Positions 1 through 7,325 are shown, numbered from the stretch's first letter. The stretch is 30,439 nt of DNA from M0108 sp044228695 (GCA_044228695.1 JBGAUK010000037.1:1-30439), one strand, 5' to 3'. Notes: a model not told the origin generated them from the sequence alone. Numbers and translations are program-made.

Positions 1-573
1 CGTGACCAAATCAGGAGTAAAGATGGCAATGATGATAGTATATTTTTGTAAGTATTTTAATGAAACGGACTACTAGGTGACATACCCCCGTGGTTGCCCG
101 CCCCGGTGGGCGCGCCAAGCCCCGACCAGGCGGGGTATCGAGGCATAGGAAATCCACCGGCATGGCGCCGGCACGGCAAAAATTTAGCATCGAAGGAAGG
201 TTCTCTGCAACGGCGCAGTGCGAACCGACGGGGAGGGGCGGGGATCAAACGGCCGTTAGGGAGAACTCCGGGCGGTGTTTGGCGGGGGCACGATCGCTGC
301 GGGTGCCAGGCGTAGCGCTTCGCCAGCGCGACCCGGCTACGGGAGACGGCTACCGTGGGACTGCCTGGTCGAAGACATATCCGGTGGCGGTTGGGCCAAG
401 GCCTCCCCGTCGGGTATGGCGGCGACGGGCGGGTCGGACCTGGCGGGCGGCCTGCGGGCCGGGATGGAGAAGGACGGCCAGGACGGTATGGTCAGTGAGG
501 CGATGCATGAAGTTCTTGAAAGGGTCGAACAGGGTGGGCTACCGTATGTTGCTGGAGTGCCAGGAGACCTGTC
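1..573. other. Left-edge stretch without a recognisable gene
   Basis: The first ~90 bases are AT-rich; the rest is strongly GC-rich with short inverted repeats, such as GCGCT/AGCGC around 316-331 and CCGGC/GCCGG near 158-172. Several overlapping reading frames are open, but their translations are Arg/Gly/Pro-rich, low in hydrophobic residues and match no family I know, so I call none as a gene. The compact repeats would suit a structured RNA or a decayed mobile element, but no diagnostic motif is visible. The last bases contain the ribosome binding site of the next gene. Confidence 0.4.
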
Positions 574-1131
574 GTGACGATTCGGACCAATATTTTGAAA
601 TTGCAGTGGTTGGCACTGGTGATCTCAACCTTTGTGGTTCCCAACCTAACTGCATGCGCCCAGATAAGTTCGGAACCTAAACAGCTAACCGTAGCGGTGG
701 CGGGTGCCGCAAGTAGCGCTGAGACTCAAACGAAAAACGATACCGGGTCAGCGCCAACTGAAGCTATAGCCCCCAACAGCCATCCCCTTCCCACTGGGCG
801 AAAGACCGCGGCTAAAGTGAGAAAAATCCAATTTAGCCAATTGAAAGACGCATGTGCTATCTGGTTAAAAAAAGAAAAGAAAAGCAATAAAGAAGACGCC
901 ATCATACCGGATGATTCCGGCGCTTACTGCAACTGCTTCGCACGGAATTTTTTGACCCTAGCCGAAGACAAAGACGACCCTGCCGGCGAGGTGAAGTTCT
1001 TTGTCGAATACTATACCATCCGGGATAAGAAGTCGCAGTTGGAAGAGGAACTTTATGATTACTTTTACGCCACGGATGAGATTGAACCCAGTTGTCTTGA
1101 GGACCCCAAATACAAAATGGAAATTCATTAA
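574..1131 (+). CDS. Hypothetical lipoprotein, 185 aa
   Basis: I do not recognise the family. The N-terminus is a lipoprotein signal: a short basic start, a hydrophobic stretch (about residues 11-24) and the lipobox LTAC, with Cys28 as the predicted lipidated residue. This implies export and membrane anchoring. A Ser/Thr/Ala/Pro-rich linker (about 30-78) leads into a polar domain with four cysteines (C94, C119, C121, C174), the middle two forming CNC; they could make disulfides or bind metal. The start is GTG at 574, preceded by a good ribosome binding site (AGGAGA, 562-567). AAA, AAT and AAC codons are frequent and GC is visibly lower than in the core genes, which suggests horizontal origin. 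It stands alone, followed by transposase debris. No function is assigned. Confidence 0.72.
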   Translation: MTIRTNILKLQWLALVISTFVVPNLTACAQISSEPKQLTVAVAGAASSAETQTKNDTGSAPTEAIAPNSHPLPTGRKTAAKVRKIQFSQLKDACAIWLKKEKKSNKEDAIIPDDSGAYCNCFARNFLTLAEDKDDPAGEVKFFVEYYTIRDKKSQLEEELYDYFYATDEIEPSCLEDPKYKMEIH

Positions 1132-1205
1132 GTCTTGATTCAATCCTGTGCTTGAACCAGACTTCGAATCCCGGCGAGTAACTTCTCGGCAACCGGACAC
1201 CATTC

Positions 1206-1994
1206 CATGATTGTGGATTCCTCCACGTCAAGGTAACCCTCATATTCGACGAGGCCGCCAAGCGCTGGCTGGTCGCGCACGGCGGGGAATGCGCGAGGCT
1301 GAAGGCCATCATCCTCGGCGATGACCGCTACTGCCACGAGCCTTTTGCCGCGCCGTGCAGGCCCAGGGACTCGACTTCATCCTGGTCTGCCAGCCGGCTC
1401 CCATCCCGTCACCGCCAAGTGGGTGGCGAACCGGCAACGTACCGGCGCCATCGGCACCGTGATCCGCACGCCCTGTACCGGCAAGCGCCACGAGACGGAC
1501 ACATACCGCTACGCGGCGGCCATCCCCCTGCGCGGCGCTGATGACGCACTCAAGGTCCACGGGTGCGAGGTCACCACCACCGACATGGACGGCAAGGTGT
1601 TGTACTGCCACGCCTTTGCGCCCCTGATGGCGCTCAACGGCGGCAACGTCGCCGAGGTCGTTGCGGCCGGGCGTGGCCGCTGGAAAATCAAAAAAACAAC
1701 AATACCCTGAAGACCAAGCGCTACCACTTCGAGCACAACTACGGGGACGGCCAACGGCACCTGTCGTCCTTGCTGGCGAGCCTCGTTATCCTGGCCTTTT
1801 TGACTCATACCCTGTTGGCGTGGATGGAGGATAAGTCCCTACTGCTCCGCCGGAAATTGCCTTCGCGCCAGCGCCTGTTCAACGACATCCGAACCATAAC
1901 CCGTTACCTGTGTTTCGACAGTCGGGAAGCGCTGATGAATTTCATGCTGAAAAGTTTCGATTCACTGCCCCCAGCAGAGCCAAAATCAGGGTGA
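1206..1994 (+). pseudogene. Degenerate DDE-type transposase, frameshifted
   Basis: Stitching frames together recovers the C-terminal part of a transposase. The segment with LGDDRYC lies in frame 3 (to about 1345), the segment DFILVCQPA in frame 2 (about 1346-1400), SHPVTAKWV onward in frame 1 (about 1401-1690), and NNNTLKTKRYHFEHNYG to the end in frame 3. The first two shifts each look like loss of one T (near 1345 and 1400), and the third falls in an A-rich run near 1690. The N-terminal part is missing, so the element cannot encode a working enzyme. The tail (LKTK.YHFEHN.G......LSSLL) resembles transposases I have seen labelled ISNCY/IS4-like; the exact family is uncertain. No terminal inverted repeats were recognised. 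Confidence 0.75.
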
Positions 1995-2085
1995 CTGCCA
2001 AAATGAGAACTGCCGGCTGGATCGCGCCAGCCTCCAAGCCCAACCAGCCCCACCAAGACGCACCCCAGTTCGCCCGAACTCCTCT

Positions 2086-2400
2086 ATGGAAAGCCTCCTG
2101 GCCATTTTTGTCCTGCTCCTGATCGGCTGGTACTGGCTCGATAGCCTGCGGGCGCGGGAGTTGGCCCTGGGTATCTGCCGCGCGGCCTGCGAGGAGCGCG
2201 AACTCCAGTTTCTTGACCAGACCGTGGCCCAGCGCCGCCTGCGGGTGCGCTGGACAACCAATGGCCTGCGGCTGAGGCGAACCTATCGTTTCGAATTCAG
2301 CGAGGAGGGCTCGGGACGTCAGGACGGTTATCTGACCCTGGTGGGCCAGTACCTGGAGGAGATCAGCTTCAGACTGCCGGGACGAACTTGGGATGCCTGA
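2086..2400 (+). CDS. DUF3301 family membrane-anchored protein, 104 aa
   Basis: A single N-terminal transmembrane helix (about residues 3-19, rich in Leu/Ile/Val/Trp) is followed by a compact cytoplasmic domain with the marks of the DUF3301 family: a conserved Cys in a helix, LQFLDQTV, a paired Arg/Trp segment and a YRFEFS..G strand. The family is small, of unknown function and mainly gammaproteobacterial. Length is normal, so the gene looks intact although it sits directly after the broken transposase. The ATG at 2086 has no strong ribosome binding site, but it is the only start that places the membrane helix at the N-terminus. An association with the neighbouring toxin-antitoxin pair is not indicated, because that pair is on the opposite strand. 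Confidence 0.75.
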   Translation: MESLLAIFVLLLIGWYWLDSLRARELALGICRAACEERELQFLDQTVAQRRLRVRWTTNGLRLRRTYRFEFSEEGSGRQDGYLTLVGQYLEEISFRLPGRTWDA

Positions 2401-2427
2401 ATCCGCGGATATTTGACTACCCGCGGG
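2401..2427. repeat. Pair of CCGCGG palindromes after DUF3301 stop
   Basis: A perfect 10-bp palindrome (ATCCGCGGAT, 2401-2410) starts right after the stop codon, and an 8-bp palindrome (CCCGCGGG, 2420-2427) follows. Their CCGCGG cores can also pair with each other as a 6-bp stem with a 12-nt loop. No T-run follows on either strand, so this is at best a weak transcription end between convergent genes. Confidence 0.35.
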
Positions 2428-2523
2428 CTGGGTCGAGATGCATCGGCCACCTTTGGGTAATTTCCGGTATCAGCCAGGTCACAATCCGACCCTGCCGGGC
2501 AAGGGGGACGAAGCCGGACAAAC

Positions 2524-2937
2524 TCAGAACACCACTTCCTTTAGCAAAAAACGCACGATAAATTGTTCTTGGTTTTCTGCCACCAGCGCCGTCACTTGGT
2601 CCATGCCGACATTCATGTAGTCATGCACGATGCGATTTCGTAAGCCAATAATGGCATTCCACGCCGGGAGATCAGCCGGTTCTATGAGTTTGCGATTGGC
2701 CAAAGCCTTAAAGGCGTCATAACCAGATACGGGCACGGGTTGTGCGCTGGCATTGAGCAAATGCTTGGCTTTGCCGATGGCGTTTTCAATGAGGATTTGC
2801 AAGGCATGCAGCACTCCGCCCTGCTCCAGAGGCGTCAGTGCTCTGCCTTGCTGGAGGATGGCCCGCGCTTGCGTCAGCAGGGCACTTTGCTCGGCGGCGA
2901 TGCGCGCTGTCTCTGCCTGATACAGATCAAGCCGCAT
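2524..2937 (-). CDS. hepT: HepT-like HEPN-domain toxin (DUF86), 137 aa
   Basis: This is an all-helical HEPN protein carrying the family's catalytic motif R-x4-H-x-Y as RNRIVHDY (R100, H105, Y107). HepT proteins are ribonucleases whose partner MntA blocks them by adding AMP to the motif tyrosine; that mechanism comes from studied homologues, not from this sequence. Length is typical. The ATG at 2937 lies inside the end of the upstream mntA gene (11-nt overlap) and has its own ribosome binding site (GGGAGAG, inside mntA), so the two are translated together. The motif is intact, so the toxin is probably functional. The antitoxin gene comes first in the transcript, the reverse of the order in the best-studied Shewanella pair. 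Confidence 0.88.
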   Translation of the reverse strand: MRLDLYQAETARIAAEQSALLTQARAILQQGRALTPLEQGGVLHALQILIENAIGKAKHLLNASAQPVPVSGYDAFKALANRKLIEPADLPAWNAIIGLRNRIVHDYMNVGMDQVTALVAENQEQFIVRFLLKEVVF

Positions 2938-3310
2938 GGCGTCTCTCCCAGTAAAAATCTTCCAACTCGCGCCAGGTGCGTTGTAAGAAACGCATCCAGG
3001 CTAAAGACTCTTGTCCGCACAAGGGCAAGCCCTCTTCAGCCACGCTGGCACGCATGGCCAGGTTGGCCCGGCGCAGTTCGATCAGGTCGATAGACGAGGG
3101 GGCAATGTGCAGGGCTTCCGCCAGGGTGTTGCGCAGGGTTTCGGTCTTACTCAGTACGGTCATCCAGTCCAGTTGCGGCGACCATTGCAGGGCGATATCC
3201 CAATCGCTGTGGGCATGAGCCGCCCCGGTAGCACGACTGCCCACCAGCACGGCAAACTGCAGTCGTGGCTGGTCACCCAATATTCTGGCCAAGGTGTCTG
3301 TTGGTGGCAT
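2927..3310 (-). CDS. mntA: MntA-like minimal nucleotidyltransferase antitoxin, 127 aa
   Basis: The small nucleotidyltransferase fold is identified by the exact G-S-x10-D-x-D signature (G24, S25, D36, D38), with Asp75 in SSIDLIEL as the likely third metal ligand. In studied homologues MntA adds AMP units to the conserved tyrosine of HepT and neutralises it. All catalytic residues are present. The gene is first of a two-gene operon and overlaps hepT. The ATG at 3310 has little ribosome binding site, so the antitoxin start may be weak, while hepT has a good one; a longer form is not possible without losing the promoter spacing. A perfect TATAAT box lies about 45 nt upstream. Confidence 0.88.
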   Translation of the reverse strand: MPPTDTLARILGDQPRLQFAVLVGSRATGAAHAHSDWDIALQWSPQLDWMTVLSKTETLRNTLAEALHIAPSSIDLIELRRANLAMRASVAEEGLPLCGQESLAWMRFLQRTWRELEDFYWERRHAA

Positions 3311-3353
3311 CGGCGTTGCGGGCGAAGATTAGGGCTGGCAAGAATAGAGCCTC

Positions 3354-3382
3354 ATTATAGGCAAGGCGGGGAATAGGATGCA
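3354..3382 (-). promoter_or_regulatory. Likely promoter of mntA-hepT
   Basis: On the minus strand a perfect -10 hexamer TATAAT lies at 3359-3354, which would place the transcription start near 3347 and give a leader of about 37 nt before mntA. The -35 region (around 3377-3382) matches poorly. A TG two bases upstream of the box is one base off an extended -10. Confidence 0.4.
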
Positions 3383-3480
3383 CTTGGCATCTCCCCAGCC
3401 CTCCACCCAGCCGGGCAGGCCACTGGCCAGCGCGCAAGCTTCGGTGGCCGGCAATCCAGAATGCCTGCCAGAAGTGAAGA

Positions 3481-3882
3481 TTATTTGACGACCCGCAGGT
3501 TGGGTTTACCGCGCTTGGGTTTCAGGGGAGAGGGGGGGCCCTTGTCGGGCGGGGATGGGGGGTTGGCATCCCCCTCCTCCTCGGGGAAGAGCATGCCATG
3601 GCCATTTTCGCGGGCATAAATGCCCATGACAGCCTCGACCGGGACCAGGACATCCATGGGACGGCCCGAGAAGCGGGCGTTGAAGACGATCTCGTCGTTA
3701 CCTAACACCAACTCGCGCACGGCACCGGGACTGACGTTGAGGACGATCTTGCCATCCTGGACGAACTGGGAGGGCACCACGGTGGGGGAGCGGCTGGTAT
3801 CCACCAGCAAATGCGGCGTCATGTCGTTGTCCAGGATCCACTCATAGAGGGCCCGGATCAGATAGGGACGATTAGGTGTCAT
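3481..3882 (-). CDS. sspB: ClpXP protease specificity-enhancing factor SspB, 133 aa
   Basis: SspB is a dimeric adaptor that binds ssrA-tagged peptides from stalled ribosomes and delivers them to the ClpXP protease in the cytoplasm. The globular domain (about residues 4-100) carries recognisable family segments (RPYLIRALYEWI near the start, IVLNVSP in the middle). A Pro/Lys-rich flexible tail (about 103-125) ends in KPNLRVVK, the short ClpX-binding module typical of SspB. Length is within the family range. It lies 27 nt downstream of sspA on the same strand, the usual sspAB arrangement, and is probably co-transcribed from the sspA promoter. There is no sign of damage. Confidence 0.96.
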   Translation of the reverse strand: MTPNRPYLIRALYEWILDNDMTPHLLVDTSRSPTVVPSQFVQDGKIVLNVSPGAVRELVLGNDEIVFNARFSGRPMDVLVPVEAVMGIYARENGHGMLFPEEEGDANPPSPPDKGPPSPLKPKRGKPNLRVVK

Positions 3883-3909
3883 GGCGGGGACCGGCTCGCG
3901 ATGAGGAGA

Positions 3910-4548
3910 TCAGCGGCGCGGGGGCTCGTGGGGCATCTCCCGCTCGATCTCGGTGAGACTGTGGCGGAAGGATGGCAGTTCGAAGATGCGCTTGATGTAC
4001 TGGTGAATGGCCGTCGCGTTGGGCGGGATCTCCACCCCCAGGATCGGCAGCCGCCAGAGCAAGGGCGCAATGCAGCAATCGACGAGGGAAAACTCGTCGC
4101 TCATGAAGTAGGGCTTGGCGCCAAAGACCGGAGAGGTGACGATCAGGCTCTCGCGCAGTTCCTTGCGGGCCTGGGCGATATCGGCATCCTGGGTGCCCTT
4201 GAGGATGCGACCCATGAGTTGGTACCAATCCTGATCCACCCGGTACATGAAGAGGCGGGCATTGGCGCGGGCGATGGGATCCACCGGCATGAGCGGGGGG
4301 TGAGGGAAGCGCTCATCCAGGTATTCCATGATGATGCGCGATTCCCATAGCCGCAGGTCGCGATCGACCAGGGTGGGCACGGTGCCGTAGGGATTGAAGT
4401 CCATCACCTCCTCGGGGAGGTTCTGGGCGTCCACGTCAACGACTTCCACCGCGATGCCCTTTTCGGCAAGGACAATACGGACACGATGGCAGAAGGGGCA
4501 AGCGGGGTCTGAGAAGAGAGTCATCACGGATCTTCGGTTCGTACCCAC
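3910..4548 (-). CDS. sspA: Stringent starvation protein A, 212 aa
   Basis: SspA is a glutathione-S-transferase-fold protein that binds RNA polymerase and alters transcription during starvation and acid stress; it has no known GST activity. The N-terminal thioredoxin-like domain begins MTLFSDPACPFCHRVRI in the form reached from Met9, with the CPFC motif and the conserved GTVPTLVDRDL...ESRIIMEYLD segment. A helical C-terminal domain follows. Two starts are possible: Met1 at 4548 and Met9 (about 4524); the second gives the more usual N-terminus. It is followed by sspB after 27 nt and sits just downstream of the petABC terminator, a neighbourhood common in beta/gammaproteobacteria. Confidence 0.95.
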   Translation of the reverse strand: MGTNRRSVMTLFSDPACPFCHRVRIVLAEKGIAVEVVDVDAQNLPEEVMDFNPYGTVPTLVDRDLRLWESRIIMEYLDERFPHPPLMPVDPIARANARLFMYRVDQDWYQLMGRILKGTQDADIAQARKELRESLIVTSPVFGAKPYFMSDEFSLVDCCIAPLLWRLPILGVEIPPNATAIHQYIKRIFELPSFRHSLTEIEREMPHEPPRR

Positions 4549-4616
4549 GGATATTTGTCCTGTGCTCCAACGAAGGAAAGCCCCTCGCGCGGAGCCCCGA
4601 TTATTTGCAGGGGCCG

Positions 4617-4622
4617 ATTATA
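4617..4622 (-). promoter_or_regulatory. Likely -10 box of the sspA promoter
   Basis: A perfect TATAAT lies on the minus strand 69 nt upstream of the sspA ATG and beyond the petC terminator, so sspAB is probably transcribed independently of petABC. No good -35 hexamer is found at the usual distance (15-18 bp), which suggests an activator or weak basal use. The leader between this box and sspA contains GCCCC and two GGGGC blocks that can pair alternatively. Confidence 0.4.
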
Positions 4623-4670
4623 GCCGAGATTCTGGATTGAAGATCGGGGATTAGCGCCGGGCCCAGCGGC

Positions 4671-4694
4671 AAAAAGCCCCGCGAGCGCGGGGCT
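4671..4694 (-). terminator. Intrinsic terminator of petABC
   Basis: On the minus strand AGCCCCGC and GCGGGGCT form a perfect 8-bp stem with a 4-nt loop, followed directly by a T-run (TTTT after the final T of the stem). It lies about 57 nt past the petC stop codon and separates petABC from sspAB. Confidence 0.85.
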
Positions 4695-4712
4695 GGTCAT
4701 CCCTTCAGTGTC

Positions 4713-4741
4713 CGGGCCGGCGCCTAGGCAGCGCCGGCCCG
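4713..4741. repeat. Perfect 11-bp inverted repeat after petC
   Basis: CGGGCCGGCGC (4713-4723) and GCGCCGGCCCG (4731-4741) form a perfect GC-only stem around a 7-nt loop, between the petC stop and the petABC terminator. No T-run follows on either strand, so it is not a terminator by itself. It may protect the 3' end of the pet transcript from exonucleases or be a dispersed palindromic repeat of this genome. Confidence 0.7.
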
Positions 4742-4750
4742 ATACCCAGG

Positions 4751-5491
4751 TCAGTGGACGTCTTTCCAATACTCCTTCTTCAGGGCGTAGGCGACGACAA
4801 AGAAGAGGGCGAGGAAGATGAGGACATAGATGCCCAACTTCTGACGCTCCAGCTTCATGGGTTCGCCGACATAGGTCAGGAAGGCCGTCAGATCGCGGGC
4901 AAAGATGTCGAACTCCTCGGCCGACAGGGTGCCGCCAACCGCATGTTCGATCCCTACCACCCGCTGGACGACCTGGCCGTCCGCGCTCTTGTGCTCCTCG
5001 AACTTGGGCTGCTGAACCCCCTGGAGGCCCGCCAGGACGTTCGGCATACCGACCTGCGGAAAGAGCAGGTTATTGACGCCATAGGGGCGGCTCGGATCGG
5101 CGTAGAAGCTCTTGAGATAGGTGTAGACCCAATCCGGGGAGCGCCAGCGGGTGACCAGGGTCAGATCGGGCACCGCGATACCCAACCAGTTGGCGGCGTT
5201 CTCCGGGCTCATGGACGAGATCATGAGATCGCCAGGCTTGGCGCCGGTGAAGATCAGACTCTGACGCAGGGTGGTATCGTCGATTCCCAGATCCTCGGCC
5301 ATGCGGTTGTAGCGCATGTATTGCAGCGAGTGACAGCCCATGCAGTGATTGACGAAGTGCCCGGCTCCCCGTTGCAAGGACGCCTTGTCCTTGAGGTCGA
5401 TGTCGGCATCCTGCAGGGCAGGACCTTCGCTTGACGCCGACGCCAAGATGGGGGCCAGAAACAGGACAGAGGCAAGAATCAGCTTTCTCAT
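4751..5491 (-). CDS. petC: Cytochrome c1 of the bc1 complex, 246 aa
   Basis: This subunit passes electrons from the Rieske cluster to a periplasmic cytochrome c. A cleavable signal peptide (about residues 1-19, ending ASAS) precedes the haem-binding motif C50-M-G-C53-H54. Met149 in FPQVGMPNVL is the likely second axial ligand, by comparison with other proteobacterial c1 proteins. A single C-terminal transmembrane helix (about 221-238) followed by a basic tail anchors the domain to the membrane. Length is normal. The ATG overlaps the end of petB by 4 nt, so the genes are translationally coupled. It is the last gene of petABC, followed by a palindrome and a terminator. Confidence 0.97.
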   Translation of the reverse strand: MRKLILASVLFLAPILASASSEGPALQDADIDLKDKASLQRGAGHFVNHCMGCHSLQYMRYNRMAEDLGIDDTTLRQSLIFTGAKPGDLMISSMSPENAANWLGIAVPDLTLVTRWRSPDWVYTYLKSFYADPSRPYGVNNLLFPQVGMPNVLAGLQGVQQPKFEEHKSADGQVVQRVVGIEHAVGGTLSAEEFDIFARDLTAFLTYVGEPMKLERQKLGIYVLIFLALFFVVAYALKKEYWKDVH

Positions 5492-6726
5492 TTCGTCACC
5501 CTCTCCGGAACCGGCAAGGTTTTGTCCAGCTTGGAGTAAATCGGCATCAAGAGGAAGAACAGGAAGTACAGGATCGTGAAGACCTGGGCCATGAAGGTCG
5601 CGGTTGGCGTCGAGGGCTGCATGCCCAGATAAGCCAGGACCACGAAACTGACGGCAAAGATGCCCAGGGCGACCTTGGAGATGATGCCCTTGTAGCGGAT
5701 GGACTTAACGGGGCTGCGATCGAGCCAGGGCAGGAAGAACATGATGATGATGGCCCCAAACATGACCACGACGCCAGGGAACTGGGAACCAAACATGGGC
5801 GGCACGGCCCGCAGCATGGCGTAGAAGGGCGTGAAGTACCAGACCGGGGCGATATGCGCCGGGGTCTGCAGGGGGTTGGCCGGCTGGAAGTTCGGGGCTT
5901 CCAGGAAGAGGCCGAAAAAGTCCGGGATAAAGAAGACGATAACCGAGAAGAAGGCGAGAAAGACGGCTATGCCGGCAATATCCTTGACCGTGTAGTAGGG
6001 GTGGAAGGGAATGCCATCCAGGGGGATGCCGTTCACATCCTTTTTCTCTTTGATCTCGATGCCATCGGGGTTGTTGGAGCCCACCTTGTGCAGGGCCACG
6101 ATGTGGATGAAGACCAGGGCCGCCAGCAGGAAGGGCACCACGAAGTGGAAGGCGAAGAAGCGGTTGAGGGTGGTATCGGAGATGACGTAATCACCGCGGA
6201 CCCACACCGAGAGGTCCTCGCCAATGCTGGGGACGGCCGCGAAGAGGTTGACGATAACCTGGGCACCCCAATAGGACATCTGACCCCAGGGCAGCAGGTA
6301 GCCAAAGAAGGCCGTGGCCATCATGGCCAGATAGATGACGATGCCGAGGATCCAGAGCAGCTCGCGCGGCTTACGGTAAGAGCCGTACATGAGGGCCCGG
6401 AACATATGGAGATAGACGACGATGAAAAAGGCCGAAGCCCCGGTGGAGTGGATGTAGCGGATCAGCCAGCCCCAGTTGACATCGCGCATGATGTACTCGA
6501 CGGAGGCGAAGGCATCCGTCGCCGAGGGCTTGTAGTTCATGGCCAGCCAGATCCCGGTCAGGAGCTGGATGACCAGCACCAACATGGCCAGGGAGCCAAA
6601 GAAATACCAGAAATTAAAATTCTTTGGGGCATAGTACTGGGCAAGATGCTCGTTCCAGACCTTGGTCAGGGGAAAGCGCTTGTCAACCCAGCCGAGAAAG
6701 CCCGGGGATGTGGTTTCAGTGCTCAT
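5488..6726 (-). CDS. petB: Cytochrome b of the bc1 complex, 412 aa
   Basis: This integral membrane subunit oxidises quinol at the Qo site and reduces quinone at the Qi site through two b haems. The haem ligands are visible as two pairs 14 residues apart: H93/H107 and H194/H208. Eight or so hydrophobic helices are apparent, as expected for a full-length bc1-type (unsplit) cytochrome b. The Qo motif reads P294-V-W-Y297 instead of the PEWY of mitochondria and alphaproteobacteria; I recall PVWY as a natural variant of beta/gammaproteobacteria. The start codon overlaps the petA stop by one base (TGATG), and the 3' end overlaps petC by 4 nt, so the three genes form a tight operon. Confidence 0.97.
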   Translation of the reverse strand: MSTETTSPGFLGWVDKRFPLTKVWNEHLAQYYAPKNFNFWYFFGSLAMLVLVIQLLTGIWLAMNYKPSATDAFASVEYIMRDVNWGWLIRYIHSTGASAFFIVVYLHMFRALMYGSYRKPRELLWILGIVIYLAMMATAFFGYLLPWGQMSYWGAQVIVNLFAAVPSIGEDLSVWVRGDYVISDTTLNRFFAFHFVVPFLLAALVFIHIVALHKVGSNNPDGIEIKEKKDVNGIPLDGIPFHPYYTVKDIAGIAVFLAFFSVIVFFIPDFFGLFLEAPNFQPANPLQTPAHIAPVWYFTPFYAMLRAVPPMFGSQFPGVVVMFGAIIIMFFLPWLDRSPVKSIRYKGIISKVALGIFAVSFVVLAYLGMQPSTPTATFMAQVFTILYFLFFLLMPIYSKLDKTLPVPERVTK

Positions 6727-7325
6727 CAGGCGGCTCCTCTGTCACCGTCTTCACCCACAACTATGACGGAATCAGACACAAATTTATGCTTGGGGATGAC
6801 CAGATTGGTAGGGGCTGGCGAACCCTTGAAAACCCGGCCCGCCAGGTCGAAGCGGGAACCGTGGCAGGCGCAGAAAAACCCGCCCAGCCATTTCGGACCT
6901 AAATCATCGGGGGCGACGTCGGGTCGGTAGGTCGGGGAGCACCCCAGGTGGGTGCAGATACCGATGGCCACGAGATACTGGGGCTTGATGGAGCGATGTT
7001 CGTTCTGACAGTAGGGGGGCTGCTGGGGTACGGTCGAGTTCGGGTCCGTCAGGGACGCATTGAGCTCGGGCAGGCCAGCCAGCATGGATTCGGTGCGGCT
7101 GACGATCCAGATGGGCTTGCCGCGCCACTTGACGCGCAGCAGGGCACCCGGCTCGAGTTTGCCAATATCCGCCTCGACGGGAGCGCCGGCCGCGCGGGCC
7201 TTGGCGCTGGGATTCCAGTAGCTGAGGAAGGGAACGGCTACAAAGCCAGCGCCCACGGCCCCAACCACGCTAGTGGCGGCGATTAATACGCGCCGCCGGT
7301 TCTTGTCAACGCCTTGTGCGCTCAT
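6726..7325 (-). CDS. petA: Rieske iron-sulfur subunit of the bc1 complex, 199 aa
   Basis: This protein carries the 2Fe-2S cluster that takes the first electron from quinol. The cluster-binding loops are C124-T-H126-L-G-C129 and C152-A-C154-H155-G-S157; by the bovine structure, C124, H126, C152 and H155 are ligands and C129-C154 the disulfide. The N-terminus has consecutive arginines (NRRRVLI) before a hydrophobic helix (about residues 14-34), as in Tat-exported, uncleaved Rieske proteins. The reading frame is open up to 7406, but I choose the ATG at 7325 because it puts the twin-arginine signal near the N-terminus. First gene of petABC; a possible promoter lies about 110 nt upstream. Confidence 0.96.
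   Translation of the reverse strand: MSAQGVDKNRRRVLIAATSVVGAVGAGFVAVPFLSYWNPSAKARAAGAPVEADIGKLEPGALLRVKWRGKPIWIVSRTESMLAGLPELNASLTDPNSTVPQQPPYCQNEHRSIKPQYLVAIGICTHLGCSPTYRPDVAPDDLGPKWLGGFFCACHGSRFDLAGRVFKGSPAPTNLVIPKHKFVSDSVIVVGEDGDRGAA

Noticed and set aside
275..577. Group II intron or reverse transcriptase start at the left edge
   Set aside because: The end of this frame faintly recalls such proteins, but no reverse transcriptase motifs and no domain V-like hairpin were found.
1155..1185. tRNA-like TTCGAATCCC sequence
   Set aside because: It resembles a T-arm, but no acceptor stem, anticodon arm or CCA end is present around it.
1140..1337. 65-aa minus-strand reading frame
   Set aside because: It overlaps the transposase remnant antisense, has no family match and no clear ribosome binding site.
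5431..6930. 499-aa plus-strand reading frame
   Set aside because: It is antisense to petB/petA and reads as charged low-complexity sequence.
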